Assembly: GCF_021272205.1 (NCBI RefSeq) | Contig: NZ_JAJSDX010000007.1 | Span: forward strand, 224,768-288,767 | Reading direction: 5' to 3' | Length of the DNA stretch: 64,000 nt | DNA from: Pantoea sp. Mb-10 | GTDB lineage: Bacteria; Pseudomonadota; Gammaproteobacteria; Enterobacterales; Enterobacteriaceae | In this document: positions 63,979-64,000 of the stretch, piece by piece | Layout of the letters: each line of letters opens with the position of its first letter | Position numbering within the stretch: position 1 is the stretch's first letter | Notes under the pieces: generated by a model | Databases searched by the model: none | What the model saw: the letters and a program-made list of their open reading frames with translations, nothing else | Told to the model about the DNA's origin: nothing | Position numbers and translations under genes: made by a program

Positions 63979-64000
63979 ATGGGTATTTTAAAGAATTTTA
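63979..64000 (+). CDS. Start of an unidentified gene, cut off by the window
   Basis: Only the first codons are present (MGILKNF), with AAGGGA 6 nt before the ATG. Too short to identify. Confidence 0.35.

Overview
The window is ordinary chromosomal DNA of a gammaproteobacterium of the order Enterobacterales. Gene content and order (rnb, fabI, sapA-F, pspF/pspABCD, ycjXF, tyrR, tpx, ycjG, mpaA, mppA, zntB, ttcA, ldhA, ydbH-ynbE-ydbL, azoR, hrpA, ydgD, asr, rstAB, ydgI, ydgH, uspE, fnr, smrA) follow the Escherichia coli terminus-proximal region. The neighbourhoods are rearranged, and protein details such as the TyrR central loop and the PcaQ/PcaK pair suggest Erwiniaceae (Pantoea/Erwinia-like). 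Three exact matches to the matS consensus (27218, 31114, 53193) support a position in the Ter macrodomain. No tRNA, rRNA, CRISPR array, prophage or insertion sequence was seen.

Layout. 1-8.3 kb: truncated rnb, a YdeP-type molybdopterin oxidoreductase, an alpha-glucoside-type PTS EIICB, a LysR regulator and a CMD-domain protein. 8.4-16 kb: fabI and the sap peptide-transporter genes. The sap cluster is split between sapB and sapC by about 1.3 kb carrying oppositely oriented genes: a small hypothetical gene, a cspA-family gene with a long structured leader, and a YmcF-like zinc-ribbon microprotein that probably starts at ATT. A Fur-box-controlled RyhB sRNA lies just upstream of sapA. 16-24 kb: a coiled-coil membrane protein with tandem VPPPPPAPGA repeats, then the phage-shock system (pspF divergent from pspABCD, with ycjX-ycjF attached), then tyrR. 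24-31 kb: tpx, murein-peptide recycling genes (ycjG, mpaA, mppA), zntB, the FNR-activated sRNA FnrS, a tiny proline-rich ORF, and ttcA. 31-41 kb: an MgtC-like protein, a DUF333 lipoprotein, ldhA, the ydbH-ynbE-ydbL envelope-lipid operon, azoR and hrpA. 41-50 kb: ydgD, ydgU, a repeat-expanded asr preceded by an RstA-box-like site, a rstA-rstB-M32 carboxypeptidase operon, an orphan small gene, ydgI and ydgH. 50-53 kb: uspE, fnr, smrA. 53-64 kb is accessory: PcaQ plus an aromatic-acid transporter without pca catabolic genes, a 2-oxoadipate dioxygenase (HglS/YdcJ), a DUF2268 metalloprotein, a frameshifted LysR gene next to a quinone-reductase-like gene and an ABM monooxygenase, an EexN-type lipoprotein, a GNAT, another LysR gene and a type-B carboxylesterase.

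How it fits together. Much of the window concerns envelope stress and the aerobic/anaerobic shift. Psp, Sap, YdbH-YnbE-YdbL, RstAB-Asr, YdgH and the proline-rich membrane protein act at the envelope. Fnr, FnrS, RyhB, LdhA, TtcA and YdeP connect to oxygen, iron and acid physiology. The best candidates for undescribed biology are the proline-repeat membrane protein between psp and sap, the cold-shock cassette that splits the sap operon, and the PcaQ-linked transporter with an operator and a terminator-like leader.
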